Positions 54,035 to 63,789 of a stretch of 64,000 nt of DNA are shown here, in pieces. Under the pieces are notes generated by a model. The model did not search any database and was not told the origin of the DNA. It worked only from the letters and a program-made list of their open reading frames with translations. This DNA comes from Streptomyces sp. NRRL F-5123 (lineage in GTDB: Bacteria > Actinomycetota > Actinomycetes > Streptomycetales > Streptomycetaceae). The DNA is taken from contig NZ_JOHY01000058.1 in assembly GCF_000721495.1 (NCBI RefSeq), forward strand, positions 22,079-86,078, written 5' to 3'. The translations under genes were made by a program, and so were the position numbers. Every line of letters starts with the position of its first letter. The first letter of the stretch is position 1.

Positions 54035-55456
54035 ATGTCCGATCCGACCACCCCGGCGGCCGGCGACTGGCCCCTGGAACTCTTCCGGCGGGCGTCGTCG
54101 TCGATACCGGCCTACGCGGACTTCCTGCGCCGCCGGGGCTGCGACCCGGCTCTGCTGGTGGAAACGGCCGACTTCGGCCGGGTCCCCGTCACCACCAAGC
54201 AGAACTACCTGCGGTCGTACCCCCTGGCCGACCTGATGTGGGACGGCAGTCTCGACGGCGTCCGCCTGATGGCGTCGAGCACGGGGTCGAGCGGAACCCC
54301 GTGCTACTGGCCCCAGAACGAGGACAGCCTCCGGGAAGCCGTACTCCTCAACGCCCCCCTGTTCGACACCTTCGGCTGCCGTGAGCGGTCCACGCTGTGC
54401 GTGATCTCCTTCTTCATGGGCGTACACGTGGCCGGCACCTACCAGTTGCAGGCGGCTCTCCGCCTGGCACGGCAGGGCTACCGGCTCACGGTCATCAGTC
54501 CGGGCATCGACATCGACGAGAACGTCAGGGCCTTGCGTGACGTCGCCCCCGGTTTCGAACAGACCGTGGTCATGGGCTACCCACCCCTCGTCCGCGACGT
54601 GCTGGTCGCCGCCTCCGCCGCCGGCGTGCCCCTGGAAAAGCTACGGCTCCGCCTGCTGTTCTCGGGTGAGAGCTTCTCCGAGAGCTGGCGCGAGGGCGTG
54701 CACCGGGCGGCGAGGACGGCGGATCCTCTCACCGGCTCGCTGGGGATCTACGGTTCGGCGGACGCGGGGATCATCGGTGTCGAGTCACCGCTGAGCGTGT
54801 ACGTCCGACGTGCCGCGGCCGAGGATCCGGAGCTGTGCGAGGCGCTGTTCCCCGGCGCCGGTTCGCTGCCCGCGCTGGTCGAGTTCGATCCGCGCCACCG
54901 CCACGTCGAGGACGTCGACGGGCATCTCGTCCTCACGGTGCGCAGCGGTCTGCCGCTGATCCGCTACCGCATCGGTGACGTGGGCAGGGTGATCTCGGCG
55001 AAGGCGCTGTCCGACGCCATGGCCCGGTGCGGCCGCGACGTGCCCGACGACCTGGCCAGGCCCTCGACGGGGCATTTCGTCGGGCTGTACGGACGCACGG
55101 ACGTCATGTGCACCCTGTACGGGGTCAACATCTTCCCGGACGACATCAAGGACGGACTGGAACGACCGGATCCGGCGTCCGAGACGTCGGGCAGGTTCCT
55201 CCTCGCCAGGGAGGACGCCGAGACCGGCGGGCAGTTCCTGCGCCTGCGGGTGGAACTGGCCCCCGGCGCCACGGGGAGTGCGTCGCTGCGGCGGCGCGTC
55301 GAACAGGCCGTCGGCGAGTCCCTGCGGGCGTCGAACGGCGAGTACCGCAAGCTGGAGGAAGCGATGCCCGGACGGTGCACCCTGGACGTGGTCCTGCTCC
55401 CGTACGGCGATCCGGCGTTCGCGCGGACCGGCAAGAGCCGGCGGGTCGCACCGTGA
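54035..55456 (+). CDS. PaaK-like adenylate-forming (CoA) ligase
   Basis: A 473-residue member of the phenylacetate-CoA ligase/AMP-binding group. The P-loop is STGSSGTP (about 82-90, in MASSTGSSGTPCYW). The GIYGSADAGIIG segment corresponds to the A5 motif, and LIRYRIGDVGRV to the A7/A8 Asp-Arg region. The C-terminal Lys lies near GEYRKLEEAMPG or TGKSRR. It should activate an aromatic or short-chain acid as an adenylate and hand it to CoA or another acceptor. First gene of a three-gene operon; its stop overlaps the next start. Confidence 0.85.
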   Translation: MSDPTTPAAGDWPLELFRRASSSIPAYADFLRRRGCDPALLVETADFGRVPVTTKQNYLRSYPLADLMWDGSLDGVRLMASSTGSSGTPCYWPQNEDSLREAVLLNAPLFDTFGCRERSTLCVISFFMGVHVAGTYQLQAALRLARQGYRLTVISPGIDIDENVRALRDVAPGFEQTVVMGYPPLVRDVLVAASAAGVPLEKLRLRLLFSGESFSESWREGVHRAARTADPLTGSLGIYGSADAGIIGVESPLSVYVRRAAAEDPELCEALFPGAGSLPALVEFDPRHRHVEDVDGHLVLTVRSGLPLIRYRIGDVGRVISAKALSDAMARCGRDVPDDLARPSTGHFVGLYGRTDVMCTLYGVNIFPDDIKDGLERPDPASETSGRFLLAREDAETGGQFLRLRVELAPGATGSASLRRRVEQAVGESLRASNGEYRKLEEAMPGRCTLDVVLLPYGDPAFARTGKSRRVAP

Positions 55457-56643
55457 TGTGCCCCCGCGCCCCGTCACCGGCCGGCGTCCGCCTGTACGAC
55501 ATGACGCGCCGCCAGGACGTCGCGGACTTCGAGGAGTTGCGGTCCGGCGGGGAAGCGGTGCACGAGGTGGACGCCCTTCCCGGCATCGTGGAGGAACTCT
55601 TCCGCATCGAGTTCCCCTTCCTCGCGCCGGACTCCCCCTTCTACGGCATCACCTTCCGGCGCTACCTGGCCGCCCGGTGGAACGGCGGCGACGTGCGCGG
55701 GGCCGGCGTGTGGGCCTACTTCCCGTGGCGGCGCACCGCTGTCCACCTGCCGGACGAGGCGACGTTCCTGCGGCTGCGGACAGCGCGCAACCGCGACCTG
55801 ATCACCCCGCGGGAACAGGAGCTCTACCAGGCCGCCCGGGTCGGTGTGGCCGGACTGAGCGTCGGGATGTCCGCGGTCACGACCCTGGTCGGCACGGGGG
55901 GCGCGGGCCGGTTGCGCATCGCCGATCCTGACGTCCTCGGAGCCACGAACCTCAACAGGGTGACGGCGTCGGTGTGCCACCTGGGTGCGGCCAAGACCGC
56001 GATCTGCGCCGAGCGCCTGTGGGAACTCAACCCCTTCCAGCGCATCGAGGTGTTCGACGGGCTGACGGAACGCTCGGCCGAGGCGTTCTTCGGCCGCGGC
56101 GCCGACTGCCTCGACCTGCTCGTCGAGGAGACCGACGACCTGCGGACGAAGGCCTTCGCCCGCTTCGCCGCGCGTGCCCGGCGGATACCGGTCCTCATGG
56201 CGACCGACAACGGGGACAACGTCCTCGTGGACGTGGAACGCTTCGATCTGGAGCCGGAGCGGCCGCTGTTCCACGGGGCGGTCGACGAAGCCCGGCTGTG
56301 CCGGCTGGGCGACCGCCTCGCGGACGCCGAACGCGTCACCCTGGCCGACGCGCTGGTGGGCCCGGAGATGACCGTACGGGTGAAGCTGTCGCTCCTCCAG
56401 GTGGGCACACGGCTGGTCGGCTGGCCGCAACTCGGCACGGCGGCCGCTCTCGCCGGTGCCGCGCTGGCCTACGCGGCCCGGCGCATCCTCACAGGCCGGC
56501 CCATGCCGTCGGGGCGGTACGCGGTCGCTCTGGACGAGGCCCTGGACGTCGGGCACCGCTCTCCCGCAGCGGTGGCCGAGCGCGAGCGCGTCGGGGCCGA
56601 GTACAGGCAGAGTCTGCGGGCGATGTTCGGGGACGCGCCATGA
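55456..56643 (+). CDS. ThiF/E1-like adenylyltransferase-fold protein (Rv1355c/MoeY-like N-terminal part)
   Basis: A 395-residue protein. From about 115 the ThiF fold is clear: VGVAGLSVGMSAVTTLVGTG, RIADPDVLGATNLNRVTASV (Asp and Arg for ATP binding) and HLGAAKTAICAERLWELNPF. The glycine loop is GxAGxSVG rather than GxGGxG, as in MoeY-type members. Zinc-binding Cys pairs are not visible. An N-terminal region (1-110) includes SPFYGITFRRYLAARW. The Mycobacterium homologue (Rv1355c) carries a nitroreductase at its C-terminus; here that part is the separate next gene, joined by ATGA. Role probably activation of a carboxylate. Confidence 0.75.
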   Translation: MCPRAPSPAGVRLYDMTRRQDVADFEELRSGGEAVHEVDALPGIVEELFRIEFPFLAPDSPFYGITFRRYLAARWNGGDVRGAGVWAYFPWRRTAVHLPDEATFLRLRTARNRDLITPREQELYQAARVGVAGLSVGMSAVTTLVGTGGAGRLRIADPDVLGATNLNRVTASVCHLGAAKTAICAERLWELNPFQRIEVFDGLTERSAEAFFGRGADCLDLLVEETDDLRTKAFARFAARARRIPVLMATDNGDNVLVDVERFDLEPERPLFHGAVDEARLCRLGDRLADAERVTLADALVGPEMTVRVKLSLLQVGTRLVGWPQLGTAAALAGAALAYAARRILTGRPMPSGRYAVALDEALDVGHRSPAAVAERERVGAEYRQSLRAMFGDAP

Positions 56644-57641
56644 CGCAGGAGCCGGGCTCCTACCCCGTGGACGGCACTCTCCAGGACCAGGTGCGCTACC
56701 TCGCCGACGTCGCGGGCCGCGCCCCTTCCGCCCACAACGCGCAGCCGTGGGAGTGCAGGCTCATCGGCAGCGAGCTGCACATCGGCCGTCATGACGCCTA
56801 CGCACTGGACGCGAGCGACCCCACCGGGCGCCAGACGGCGCTCTCCCTGGCCATGTACGTCGAGGCGTTCGTCGTCGCAGCGCACCGCTGGGGGATCCGC
56901 GCCCGCGTCACGCGCACGGCACAGGTCCCGGGCGACCGCACGACGGCGGTGCTGGCGCTCACCGGTTGCGCCCCCGCGGGGGACTCCCCTGTCTACAGGG
57001 CCATCTCGGACCGGCACACCGACCGGGGCCCCTACGCACCGCTGGCGGCGCCCGCCTGGCTGGACTCCGGTGGACCGGCGGCTTCCGGGGCCGACACCCG
57101 GCTCTTCCCGATCACCGACCGGGACGCCGTGGCGAGGATCGGCGGACTCGCGGGCTCGGGCCTCGGCACCGCCCTGTCCCTGCTCCCCATGCGCAGGGAA
57201 CTCGCCGGACTCGTGCACTGGCACGGGGAGCCCGCGACCAGGGGGATGGCGGTGGAGGCGCTCTTCCCGGGAACCGAACGCCGCGACATGCCGGCCGCCG
57301 AGTGGTTCCGGGAGCACGCGGACGCCGAGGAGGCGGCCGCGTCCGTACGCGACGTGTATGCGACGGCACCCGGGCTGGTCGTCGTCGTGGCGACGCGAGC
57401 CGACGACCCGACGGCCTGGTGCGACGCGGGCCGCGCCGCCTACCGCCTCCTGCTGCGCGCGGCCGCCGACGGGCTGGCGCACGACATCCAGGCCGGCCCG
57501 GTGGAGATACCCGCGCTGGCGGCAGGACTCGCCGCGGAGCTGGAGCACGGGTGGCGGCCGCAGATCCTGCTACGCATCGGCCGCCCCCTCGGCCCCCGGC
57601 TCAGCGGGCGGTCCGTACGCAGGGCCGTCGCGGTGGACTGA
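56640..57641 (+). CDS. Acg-like FMN nitroreductase-family protein
   Basis: A 333-residue protein, two half-domains of the nitroreductase fold as in Mycobacterium Acg/Rv1355c. VAGRAPSAHNAQPWECRL is the FMN-binding start; SDRHTDRGPYAP and PGLVVVVATRADDPT are typical of the group, and RRAVAV ends it. Family members bind FMN but often lack classical nitroreductase activity. ATG overlaps the stop of the ThiF gene. Its last 72 bases overlap the 3' end of the convergent lyase gene. Confidence 0.82.
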   Translation: MTQEPGSYPVDGTLQDQVRYLADVAGRAPSAHNAQPWECRLIGSELHIGRHDAYALDASDPTGRQTALSLAMYVEAFVVAAHRWGIRARVTRTAQVPGDRTTAVLALTGCAPAGDSPVYRAISDRHTDRGPYAPLAAPAWLDSGGPAASGADTRLFPITDRDAVARIGGLAGSGLGTALSLLPMRRELAGLVHWHGEPATRGMAVEALFPGTERRDMPAAEWFREHADAEEAAASVRDVYATAPGLVVVVATRADDPTAWCDAGRAAYRLLLRAAADGLAHDIQAGPVEIPALAAGLAAELEHGWRPQILLRIGRPLGPRLSGRSVRRAVAVD

Positions 57642-59270
57642 CCCGGGTACGGGGCCGCCGCCTCCGGGCGGGCCGGTGGGAGGCGGCGGCGGGACGGCCC
57701 ACACATGCGGAGGGGCGTCCCGCACGAGAGCTGCCACTGCCGCGAGATCCTTCTCCAGCGGCCGGTCCCCGACGAGCGGGGCACTCACTTCCCGTACCGC
57801 GGAGTGCAGCTTCCGGCCCGCGGGGGAGAGCAGGGAGGTGCCGCGGAGATCGGCCGCCTGGCAGGCCGCCAGCAGGACATGGGCGACGACACCGGTCGCC
57901 AGTTCCAGGACGGTCCGGGCATCCCGGGCGGCATGGGTGCCCATGCTCACCTTGTCCTGGTTGTGGCACTCGGTGGACCGCGAGAACACGGCTGCGGGCA
58001 TGGTCAGTTTCAGCGCTTCGGCGGTGAGCGAGGAGCAGGCCAGCTGGACTCCCTTCAGACCGTGGTGGAGGGCCGGCTCCGCGAGCCGGGCCGAGCCCGA
58101 CAGGTTGGCGGGCAGCCCGCGGTTGTACGCGGTGTCGACCAGAAGGGCGAGCTGCCGGTCCAGCAGGTCGGCGGTGCTGGCCACGGCGGTCTTGAGCGCG
58201 TCCATGGCCTGACAGACATGACCGCCGTAGAAGTTGCCACCGCTGTGCATCACCGGTTGTCCCGCGGACACCTCGATCAGCGGGTTGTCGTTCGCCGAGT
58301 TGATCTCGACCCGCAACCACTGCTCACCCCAGGAGAGCGTGTCGCGCAGCACGCCCAGGACATGGGGTGCGCACCGCAGGGAGTAGCGGTCCTGAACGCC
58401 CCGGTCGAGATGCCGGTGCGTGCCGTCGGCGAGCGGCGGGACCGCGGCGCGCGCCTGGTCGGCGTCCACGGCCAGCCCAGAGCCGCGGAGCCGTTCCCGG
58501 ATGGTCCGCGCGCTGGCCACCTGCCCCGGATACGGCTTGCACCGGTGCAGGAAGTCGTCATAGTGCGCGACGTTCCCCCGCAGCACCTCGACGACCAGCG
58601 CCGTCGTCGCTTCCGCTGCGGCCGCCAGGCGGGTGGCGCCGGCGAGGGTCAGGCACGCGAAGGCCGACATGAAGGACGTGCCGTTGACCAGCCCCAGCGC
58701 CTCCTTGGCCCGGAGCGTCAGAGGTTCGAGCCCCCGGTCGCGCCAGGCCTGGGCGGCTGTGCCCAGTACGCCGGCGACGCGCACTTCGCCCTCTCCCACC
58801 AGGGCTCTCGCGACATAGGCCAGCGGCACCAGATCACCGCTCGCTCCCACCGAGCCGCGCTCGGGGACCAGCGGCAGCACATCGTGCTCCACCATCGCCA
58901 GCAGGCGTTCCACCAGGGCGGGGCGCACTCCGGAGGCGCCGTTGGCCAGGCAGTTCGCCCGGATGACGAGCGTGGCGCGCACCACGCGGGCATCGGCGTA
59001 CGGGGGTGTTCCGCACTGCAGGAACCGCAGGAGGTTCTGCTGCAGCGCCTCCGCCTGTTCGGCCGTGAAGAATTCGGTACAGCTGTCACCGAAACCCGTG
59101 GTGACCCCGTACACCGCCTCGCCGCCGCTGAGGACGGTCTGCAACGCCCGGGCGCCGGCCTCCATCCGGGCGCGCGCGGCGCCATCCAGACCGAGGGCGA
59201 CGGGACGCGACGCGAGTCGGTAGACGTCCTCGGCCGTCAGGCTGTGGCCGGTGAGCAACGGTGTGTCCAA
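57570..59270 (-). CDS. MIO-type aromatic amino-acid ammonia-lyase/aminomutase (HAL family)
   Basis: A 566-residue enzyme. Ala143-Ser144-Gly145 in GSVGASGDLVPLAY forms the MIO electrophile. Catalytic Tyr54 is in VYGVTTGFGD; EINSANDNPLI and YNRGLPANLSG are family hallmarks. The specificity loop reads NLLRFLQCGT, lacking the SH of histidine lyases or the HL of tyrosine lyases. Length exceeds HutH (about 510) because of a Pro/Gly-rich tail that overlaps the upstream nitroreductase gene. TTG at 59270 has GGAGG eight bases before it. It may supply or modify an aromatic amino acid for the ligase operon. Confidence 0.88.
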   Translation of the reverse strand: MDTPLLTGHSLTAEDVYRLASRPVALGLDGAARARMEAGARALQTVLSGGEAVYGVTTGFGDSCTEFFTAEQAEALQQNLLRFLQCGTPPYADARVVRATLVIRANCLANGASGVRPALVERLLAMVEHDVLPLVPERGSVGASGDLVPLAYVARALVGEGEVRVAGVLGTAAQAWRDRGLEPLTLRAKEALGLVNGTSFMSAFACLTLAGATRLAAAAEATTALVVEVLRGNVAHYDDFLHRCKPYPGQVASARTIRERLRGSGLAVDADQARAAVPPLADGTHRHLDRGVQDRYSLRCAPHVLGVLRDTLSWGEQWLRVEINSANDNPLIEVSAGQPVMHSGGNFYGGHVCQAMDALKTAVASTADLLDRQLALLVDTAYNRGLPANLSGSARLAEPALHHGLKGVQLACSSLTAEALKLTMPAAVFSRSTECHNQDKVSMGTHAARDARTVLELATGVVAHVLLAACQAADLRGTSLLSPAGRKLHSAVREVSAPLVGDRPLEKDLAAVAALVRDAPPHVWAVPPPPPTGPPGGGGPVPGSVHRDGPAYGPPAEPGAEGAADA

Positions 59271-59659
59271 CGAGGAAACCTCCGAACACCGGAATGGGCC
59301 GGTCAAGCAGAGAAACTAGCCAGAGAACGTCCGATAACGGCTGATTACGGCGTCGCGATCTCGACGTGTCCTGTGAAGCACCCGACCAGGTGGGAGCACA
59401 CCACCGCTGCCGGTGCGGCTGGGGGCCGAGCGGGCCGCGGTCCCGGGTGAGCCACGGCAGGTCGGGGTGGCCGGCGTGCTGGAGGCGGCGGCGGGCCAGG
59501 CGCGGCGCGCTCAGCGGGGTAGAGCGGCACGACGAGGTGAGGCGGCCGGCGCGAGGCCTGCGCTGGTAAAGTGGGGGACACGCTTGTGGACAGCCTGGGC
59601 CCGTGCCGGACAAGGTACGGGCCCAGGCTCGTTCGGGGCGCCGAATCGAGGAAGGACCC
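59271..59659. other. Divergent region between the lyase and the helicase, with long leader
   Basis: About 390 bases. AT-richer near 59320-59350 (CCGATAACGGCTGATTACGG), probably the lyase promoter. GGTAAAGT at 59561-59568 resembles a -10 region for the helicase, giving a leader that includes the hairpin at 59592. Confidence 0.4.
59592..59629 (+). promoter_or_regulatory. Strong RNA hairpin in the helicase leader
   Basis: A 16-base stem, AGCCTGGGCCCGTGCC pairing with GGTACGGGCCCAGGCT (one G-U), around GGACAA. It ends 16 bases before the ribosome binding site GAGGAAGG. Could be an attenuator, RNA switch or helicase autoregulation element. Confidence 0.6.
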
Positions 59660-61078
59660 ATGAAGGCGAAGCAGCCGGCCTCCGACCGCTCCCGACCCGG
59701 CGGGTCCGACCGCGGAGGGGCCCCGCGGGGCGAGTACTCGGTGCCGGGAACGTCGGTGCCCGGCCTTCCACCGGTCGGGTCCTTCGCGGAGCTGGACCTA
59801 CCGGTCGAGCTGACGGGAGTGCTCACGGGGCTCGGGGTACGGAATCCGTTCCCGATCCAGGCGGCCACTTTGCCGAGCGCGCTGGCAGGCCGGGACGTCC
59901 TCGGCCGCGCGCGGACCGGCTCGGGAAAGACCCTTGCTTTCGGGCTTGCGCTCCTCGCGCGTACGGCGGGCCGGCGCGCCGAGCCGAAGCGCCCTCTCGC
60001 GCTGGTCCTGGTGCCGACGAGGGAACTCGCGCAGCAGGTGAGCGAGGCGCTGACGCCCTACGCGGAGGTGCTCGGGCTACGCTCGGTGACCGTGGTCGGC
60101 GGGCTGGCGATCGGCCGGCAGGCGGCGGCGCTCCGGGAGGGTGCCGAGGTCGTGGTGGCGACGCCGGGACGGCTGGCCGATCTCGTCGCCCGGCGCGACT
60201 GTCACCTGGACCGGGTGCGGATCGCGGTGCTGGACGAGGCGGACCAGATGTGCGACATGGGCTTCCTGCCGCAGGTCTCGGAGACCCTGGACCGGATGCC
60301 CCCCGGCGGGCAGCGGATGCTGTTCTCGGCGACGCTCGACCACAATGTCGATCAACTGGTCAGGAACTATCTGAGTGACCCGGTGCTCGTCACGGTCGAT
60401 CGGGCGGAGGGCTCGGTCGAGACGATGGAGCATCACGTACTGAACGTCCATCCCGCCGACAAGTACGCGACAGCCACCGAGATCGCAGCCCGGGACGGGC
60501 GGGTGCTGATGTTCCTGGACACCAAGCACGGTGTGGACCAGTTCACCCGCCACCTGCGGAGCAGCGGCGTACGGGCGGGTGCTCTGCACAGCGGGAAGTC
60601 GCAACCGCAGCGCACGCACACGTTGGCCCAGTTCAAGGACGGCGAGATCACGGTACTGGTGGCGACCAACGTCGCCGCCCGCGGCATCCACGTCGAGCAC
60701 CTGGACCTCGTCGTCAACGTGGATCCGCCCTCCGACCCCAAGGACTACCTCCACCGAGGCGGGCGCACCGCGCGGGCCGGGGAGTCCGGCAGGGTGGTCA
60801 CGCTGGTCACGCCCGGTCAGCGCCGGGACGTGAACAGGATGATGTCGGACGCGGGAATCCGCCCCACGGTCACCCAGGTCCGCTCCGGCGAGGAGAGGCT
60901 GAGCAGCATCACAGGTGCGAAGCGCCCGCCGGTGCAGGACAGGGAGAAGACCGGCAGCGTGGCGTTCCGGGGCCCAGGCACACGGGCGGGCCGCCCGCCG
61001 AAGGAATCCCGCAAGGCCGCGGAGGCGCGCGCGATGGCCGAGGCCCGCAAGGCCGCCCGGGTGCGCAAGGCCTACTGA
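59660..61078 (+). CDS. DEAD-box RNA helicase
   Basis: A 472-residue RhlE/CsdA-like helicase. Q motif in NPFPIQAATLP, Walker A ARTGSGKT (84-91), VPTRELAQQ, TPGRL, DEAD (about 193, VLDEADQM), SAT, and in domain 2 VATNVAARGIHVEHLDLV and HRGGRTARAGESG. The tail after 410 is basic (KESRKAAEARAMAEARKAA), suiting RNA binding. Likely unwinds structured RNA in cold or ribosome assembly. ATG with GAGGAAGG upstream. Two terminators follow. Confidence 0.95.
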   Translation: MKAKQPASDRSRPGGSDRGGAPRGEYSVPGTSVPGLPPVGSFAELDLPVELTGVLTGLGVRNPFPIQAATLPSALAGRDVLGRARTGSGKTLAFGLALLARTAGRRAEPKRPLALVLVPTRELAQQVSEALTPYAEVLGLRSVTVVGGLAIGRQAAALREGAEVVVATPGRLADLVARRDCHLDRVRIAVLDEADQMCDMGFLPQVSETLDRMPPGGQRMLFSATLDHNVDQLVRNYLSDPVLVTVDRAEGSVETMEHHVLNVHPADKYATATEIAARDGRVLMFLDTKHGVDQFTRHLRSSGVRAGALHSGKSQPQRTHTLAQFKDGEITVLVATNVAARGIHVEHLDLVVNVDPPSDPKDYLHRGGRTARAGESGRVVTLVTPGQRRDVNRMMSDAGIRPTVTQVRSGEERLSSITGAKRPPVQDREKTGSVAFRGPGTRAGRPPKESRKAAEARAMAEARKAARVRKAY

Positions 61079-61153
61079 CAGGCGGTCCGCGCCGCCACGG
61101 TCGGACGACACGAAAGAGGCACCTACCGGACCCTTGCCTACTTTTGCGGGTGC

Positions 61154-61200
61154 CTGCGGCCCCTGGCCGCAGGGGCGTCCCCGCGCGGCGGGGACGCCCC
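61154..61200. terminator. Double hairpin terminator between convergent genes
   Basis: CTGCGGC/GCCGCAG (61154-61172) followed by GGGGCGTCCCCGC/GCGGGGACGCCCC (61172-61200, 13-base stem). Serves the helicase and the convergent SGNH gene. Confidence 0.75.
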
Positions 61201-61230
61201 GGACGGCCGTTCAGCGGAGCGGACCGGGTC

Positions 61231-63743
61231 CTACCAGCCGCTGGTGAGTGCGGCCTTGCCGGCGAAGGTGGTGTCGCCGTGCCCGGCCCAGATGTAGAGG
61301 GTGGTGGTGGAGTCGTCGCGGGCGATGATGTCGGCCTTGCCGTTCCCGTCGTAGTCGGCGACCGAGGTCTGGCTGAAGTCCCAGCCCGTGGTGACCTGCT
61401 TCGCTGCGTTGAAGTAACCGCCCGGGTTGTGTGTCCACATCTTCAGATTCCCGGCGGCGTCGCGGGCGATGATGTCGGCCTGGCCGTCACCGTTGAAATC
61501 TGCGGCCGCCGTCTGGGTGAAGTCCCATCCGGTGGTCAGCTGCGCCGCGGCGCCGAAGGTGCCGTCGCCGTGCCCGGCCCAGATCTTCAGGTTTCCCGAG
61601 GTGTCGCGGGCGATGATGTCGGCCTTGCCGTTTCCGTCGAAGTCGGCTGCGGCGGTCTGCGTGAAGTTCCATCCGCTGGTCACCTGGCGGGCGGCGCCGA
61701 ACGAGCCGTCGCCGTTACCCGCCCACATCTTCAGGTTCCCCGAGCTGTCGCGGGCGATGATGTCCGCCTTCCCGTCGCCGGTGAAGTCCGCGGCCGCCGT
61801 CTGGCAGGCGAAGGGCCGTCGTGGCCGGCTGCCAGGGTGTCCGCGACCTTCTTGGTGGCCAGGGGGGTGAGGTGCAGGTGGTCGTAACCGGGGTCGTAGT
61901 AGCCGGCGAGCAGCTGGGCGGGCATGTCGGGGTCGCGGGTGGCCAGGTCGAAGTCGGTGCGGCCGTCCACGTCCGAGGTGGTCCTGATGTAGGCGTTGAA
62001 CTGTTGGCGCACGGTGTCCTTGGCGTCGCTGTAGTGGTCGTATCCGGAGAAGGGTGGGATCGTCGCCACCACCACCCGGATGCCCCTCTGCCGCGCCTGT
62101 GCCGCGATGGTGCGGACGCCCTGCTCCAGGGAGGCCGTGGACGAGCCGTCGAGGGCGATGTCGTTGATGCCGTCGTACAGGACGAGGGTGCGTACGCCGG
62201 GCTGGCTGAAGACGTCCCGTTCCAGCCGGTTGAGTGCGCTCGGGCCGTTGACGGCGCTGTCGGTCAGCAACCGGGTGGCTGACAGTCCTTCGTTGAGGAC
62301 CCCGGTCACCTGGCCGTGGCTGTTGACGTCCGCGGCGTAGTAGTCCGTCCACCGCTCGTTCCCGTCCACCTCCGTTCGGCCGCAGTCGGTCTGCGAGTCG
62401 CCGAGGGCGACCGTCGTGCCGATGTCCTCGGCGGTGGTGACGTCCACCCCGCTCAGCAGCGTCCAGAAGGCGAACGTGCCGGGGAAGCCGCTCCCGGTGG
62501 TGTCCATCGTGTGGTCCCCGCCCAGCCGGCTGCTGGTGAAGGACGTGGACATCGCCATGGGGTGCATCGGCGCCAGGGTGACCGGGCCCGGGAGGTACAC
62601 GCTCACCATCAGGCTGGTGCCGGCGGTGACCGGGAAGGTGACCGGATCGCTGTAGACCTCCGCGCCGGCCGCGAGGGTGGTGCTTTGCGCGCCGGCGAAG
62701 GTCAGCGGCACGGGGGTCTGCGTCGGCTCCGGTTCGCCCTTCGCCCGCTGGGTCGCGAGCGTCACGTGGCCGAGGGTCACCGGGGCGGTGGCGAAGGTGT
62801 TGGCGAACCGGATCCGGGCGGTGCCCCCCGTGGTGTTGGGGTGGACGACCATCCGCAGCGTCTGCCTGGTCCAGTCCGCGGGTGTCTGGTGGATCGGGAG
62901 CGCGACCCCGTAGGAGGTGGCCCAGCTTCCGGTCCAGAACTGGCCGTTCGGGGCCTGCGCGGTGTTGCGCACGGCGATGTCGAAGACGTGGAGCGACGGG
63001 ATCGCCGCGGTGCCGCTGCCGCTGCCGCTGCCGCCGGTGCCCGGTAGCGTGACGGACGCCACGGTCCTGGTCCGGTCGAGGGGCACGGTGACGGCCGACA
63101 GCCGCCCCGCGGCGGTTGCCCGTCCCGCCGCGTCGAGGCGGTGCGGAACGGTCACCGCGGTGCCCCCGTCGGCCTTCCCGGCCCAGTCGTCCACGGTGAG
63201 GGTGTACGGCGAGGTGGTCCCGTCGGTGTAGGTGACCGAACCCGTCCCCGAGACGGGGCCGTTGGCGGCGGTGGCGAGAAACCCGAGGGCGTCCCCCGAG
63301 CCGCTGACCGCAACGGTCTGCCCCGCCGCGACCACGTTGTCCGGGGCGCCCGGCGGGACGTCCGCACGGGTGTAGGCGGTGCCGTTCACGGTGATCTTCG
63401 AGCCCCTGGTCCAGCCGGCCCGGTCCAGCTCGGCGGACGGGAGGCCGCCTCCGGCCCCGTCGATGCCCGCCGCGGGCCCGCGGACCGCCACTGCGTCACG
63501 GATGGCGTTGTTGTCGAATGCCGCACGCAGGCTGGTGGCAGGGGTGGCAGGGGTGGCAGGGGTGGCAGGGGTGGCAGGGGTGGCAGGGGTGGCGGTTGTG
63601 GAGGTCCTGGCGGGGGGTGCGGTCGTGGTGGGCTGCGCGGCCTGTGCCGCCTGCGGAACGGCTGCCGCCAGCCCGCCCGTCAGGGCGCAGACGGCGGTGG
63701 TGACGGCGGCCGACCGCAACGCACGTGTGGTGCGGTGCATCAA
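61231..63743 (-). pseudogene. Secreted SGNH/GDSL hydrolase with C-terminal FG-GAP repeats, interrupted by one frameshift
   Basis: Frame one (63743-61731) gives a signal (cut near AAQAAQ), a (Pro-Ala-Thr)n linker, an Ig/beta domain (about 70-230) and an SGNH hydrolase: block I VALGDSQTDCG, block II NEGLSATRLL, block III DGINDIAL, block V YDHLHLTP. A single-base change near 61810 moves to the frame with CQTAAADFTGDGKADIIARD and four FG-GAP units to the stop at 61231. Joined they make one normal protein of about 835 residues. Without the repeats the enzyme still has all catalytic blocks. The shift may be natural or a sequencing error. Confidence 0.8.
63536..63589. repeat. Nine-base minisatellite encoding a Pro-Ala-Thr linker
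   Basis: Six perfect copies of TGGCAGGGG, read on the minus strand as (PAT)n, between the signal region and the first domain of the SGNH protein. Confidence 0.95.
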
Positions 63744-63789
63744 AAGAGTTCTCTCCTCCGGTGGTGGTGAGTGGGGTGAGGCGGTCGGG

